From assembly GCF_014652375.1 (NCBI RefSeq), contig NZ_BMYR01000005.1, forward strand, positions 1 through 64,000: a stretch of 64,000 nt of DNA, written 5' to 3'. Position 1 is the stretch's first letter. Each line of letters begins with the position of its first letter. This DNA is from Alishewanella tabrizica (GTDB lineage: Bacteria > Pseudomonadota > Gammaproteobacteria > Enterobacterales > Alteromonadaceae). The notes beneath the pieces are model-generated. The model worked only from the letters and a program-made list of their open reading frames with translations, ran no database searches and was not told the DNA's origin. Positions 63,832-64,000 of this stretch are shown here, piece by piece. Position numbers and translations under genes: made by a program.

Positions 63832-64000
63832 TTATTTCTGTAATGCCGCCGATTTAGTGGTAATGGTGTCTAAACCATGGCTATTTGGGCCTTGCTCAGT
63901 ACGCCAAAGCTTATAGGAAAAGTATAAGCCTAATGAGGCCAGTGCCGTATAAACCCACATACCTGGGGTGTAACCATCAATATTCTCAGGGCCTGCTGCA
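63832..64000 (-). CDS. C-terminus of an unidentified membrane protein (partial)
   Basis: The gene runs off the right edge; the last 55 codons are visible, ending in TAA at 63832-63834. They contain a likely final membrane helix (GMWVYTALASLGLYFSYKLW) and a hydrophilic tail (RTEQGPNSHGLDTITTK). This looks like the end of a multi-pass transporter or permease, but the family cannot be identified from the fragment. Confidence 0.7.
   Translation of the reverse strand, partial: AAGPENIDGYTPGMWVYTALASLGLYFSYKLWRTEQGPNSHGLDTITTKSAALQK

Overview
The window looks like a chromosomal surface-polysaccharide region of a marine or aquatic gammaproteobacterium. RfaH with an ops element, a WbpM-type dehydratase, a yjbEFGH/gfc-type operon, TTG and GTG starts, and two c-di-GMP enzymes next door suggest Alteromonadales or Chromatiaceae, something like Rheinheimera, Alishewanella or Arsukibacterium. 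That placement comes from gene content only and is an inference. No rRNA, tRNA, CRISPR array or insertion sequence was recognised.

Left part (1-14073): an AT-rich SGNH-like gene and a P-loop sulfotransferase-like protein lead into cysD, cysN, an SLC13-type permease, cysC and a DHH phosphoesterase. Together these could import sulfate, make PAPS, transfer sulfate and recycle PAP. GDP-mannose synthesis (manC, manB), an AlgJ/AlgX-like acetyltransferase relative and an SGNH lipoprotein follow.

Middle-left (14176-22551): a minus-strand trio of glycosyltransferases (double GT2, GT29-like, GT4-like) faces away from a two-domain KpsC-type Kdo transferase. Then come wzi and rfaH.

Central operon (22676-46954, continuing with ugd to 48176): a perfect ops site lies just upstream of a large SLBB exporter, a Wzz-type protein, wecB (nonsense mutated), wecC, and the wreck of a dTDP-rhamnose operon (rmlB internal deletion, rmlA-rmlD fusion, decayed rmlC). 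An AT-rich serotype-like block follows: acyltransferase, wecE, wzx, an unknown transferase, wzy, and GT2. Next come an amidotransferase/HisH/HisF trio, a bi-domain oxidoreductase, a heparinase-like protein, WbuB-like GT4, a nucleotide-sugar reductase, a small phosphoglycosyl transferase, a beta-CASP metallo-beta-lactamase protein and ugd.

Right part (48418-64000): WbpM-like dehydratase, a yjbEFGH-like operon, a small membrane protein, then ordinary chromosome: prpE, a GAF-GGDEF-EAL protein, a TPR-GGDEF protein, a CNNM/CorC-type protein, a DUF5610-like gene and the end of an unidentified membrane protein. Intergenic spaces carry short tandem repeats and palindromes, some containing exact DnaA-box 9-mers.

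Working model: a Wzx/Wzy-type polysaccharide, switched on through RfaH, made from a WbpM-derived amino sugar and probably amidinated uronic acid sugars, possibly sulfated. The locus shows recent decay and replacement of its middle.
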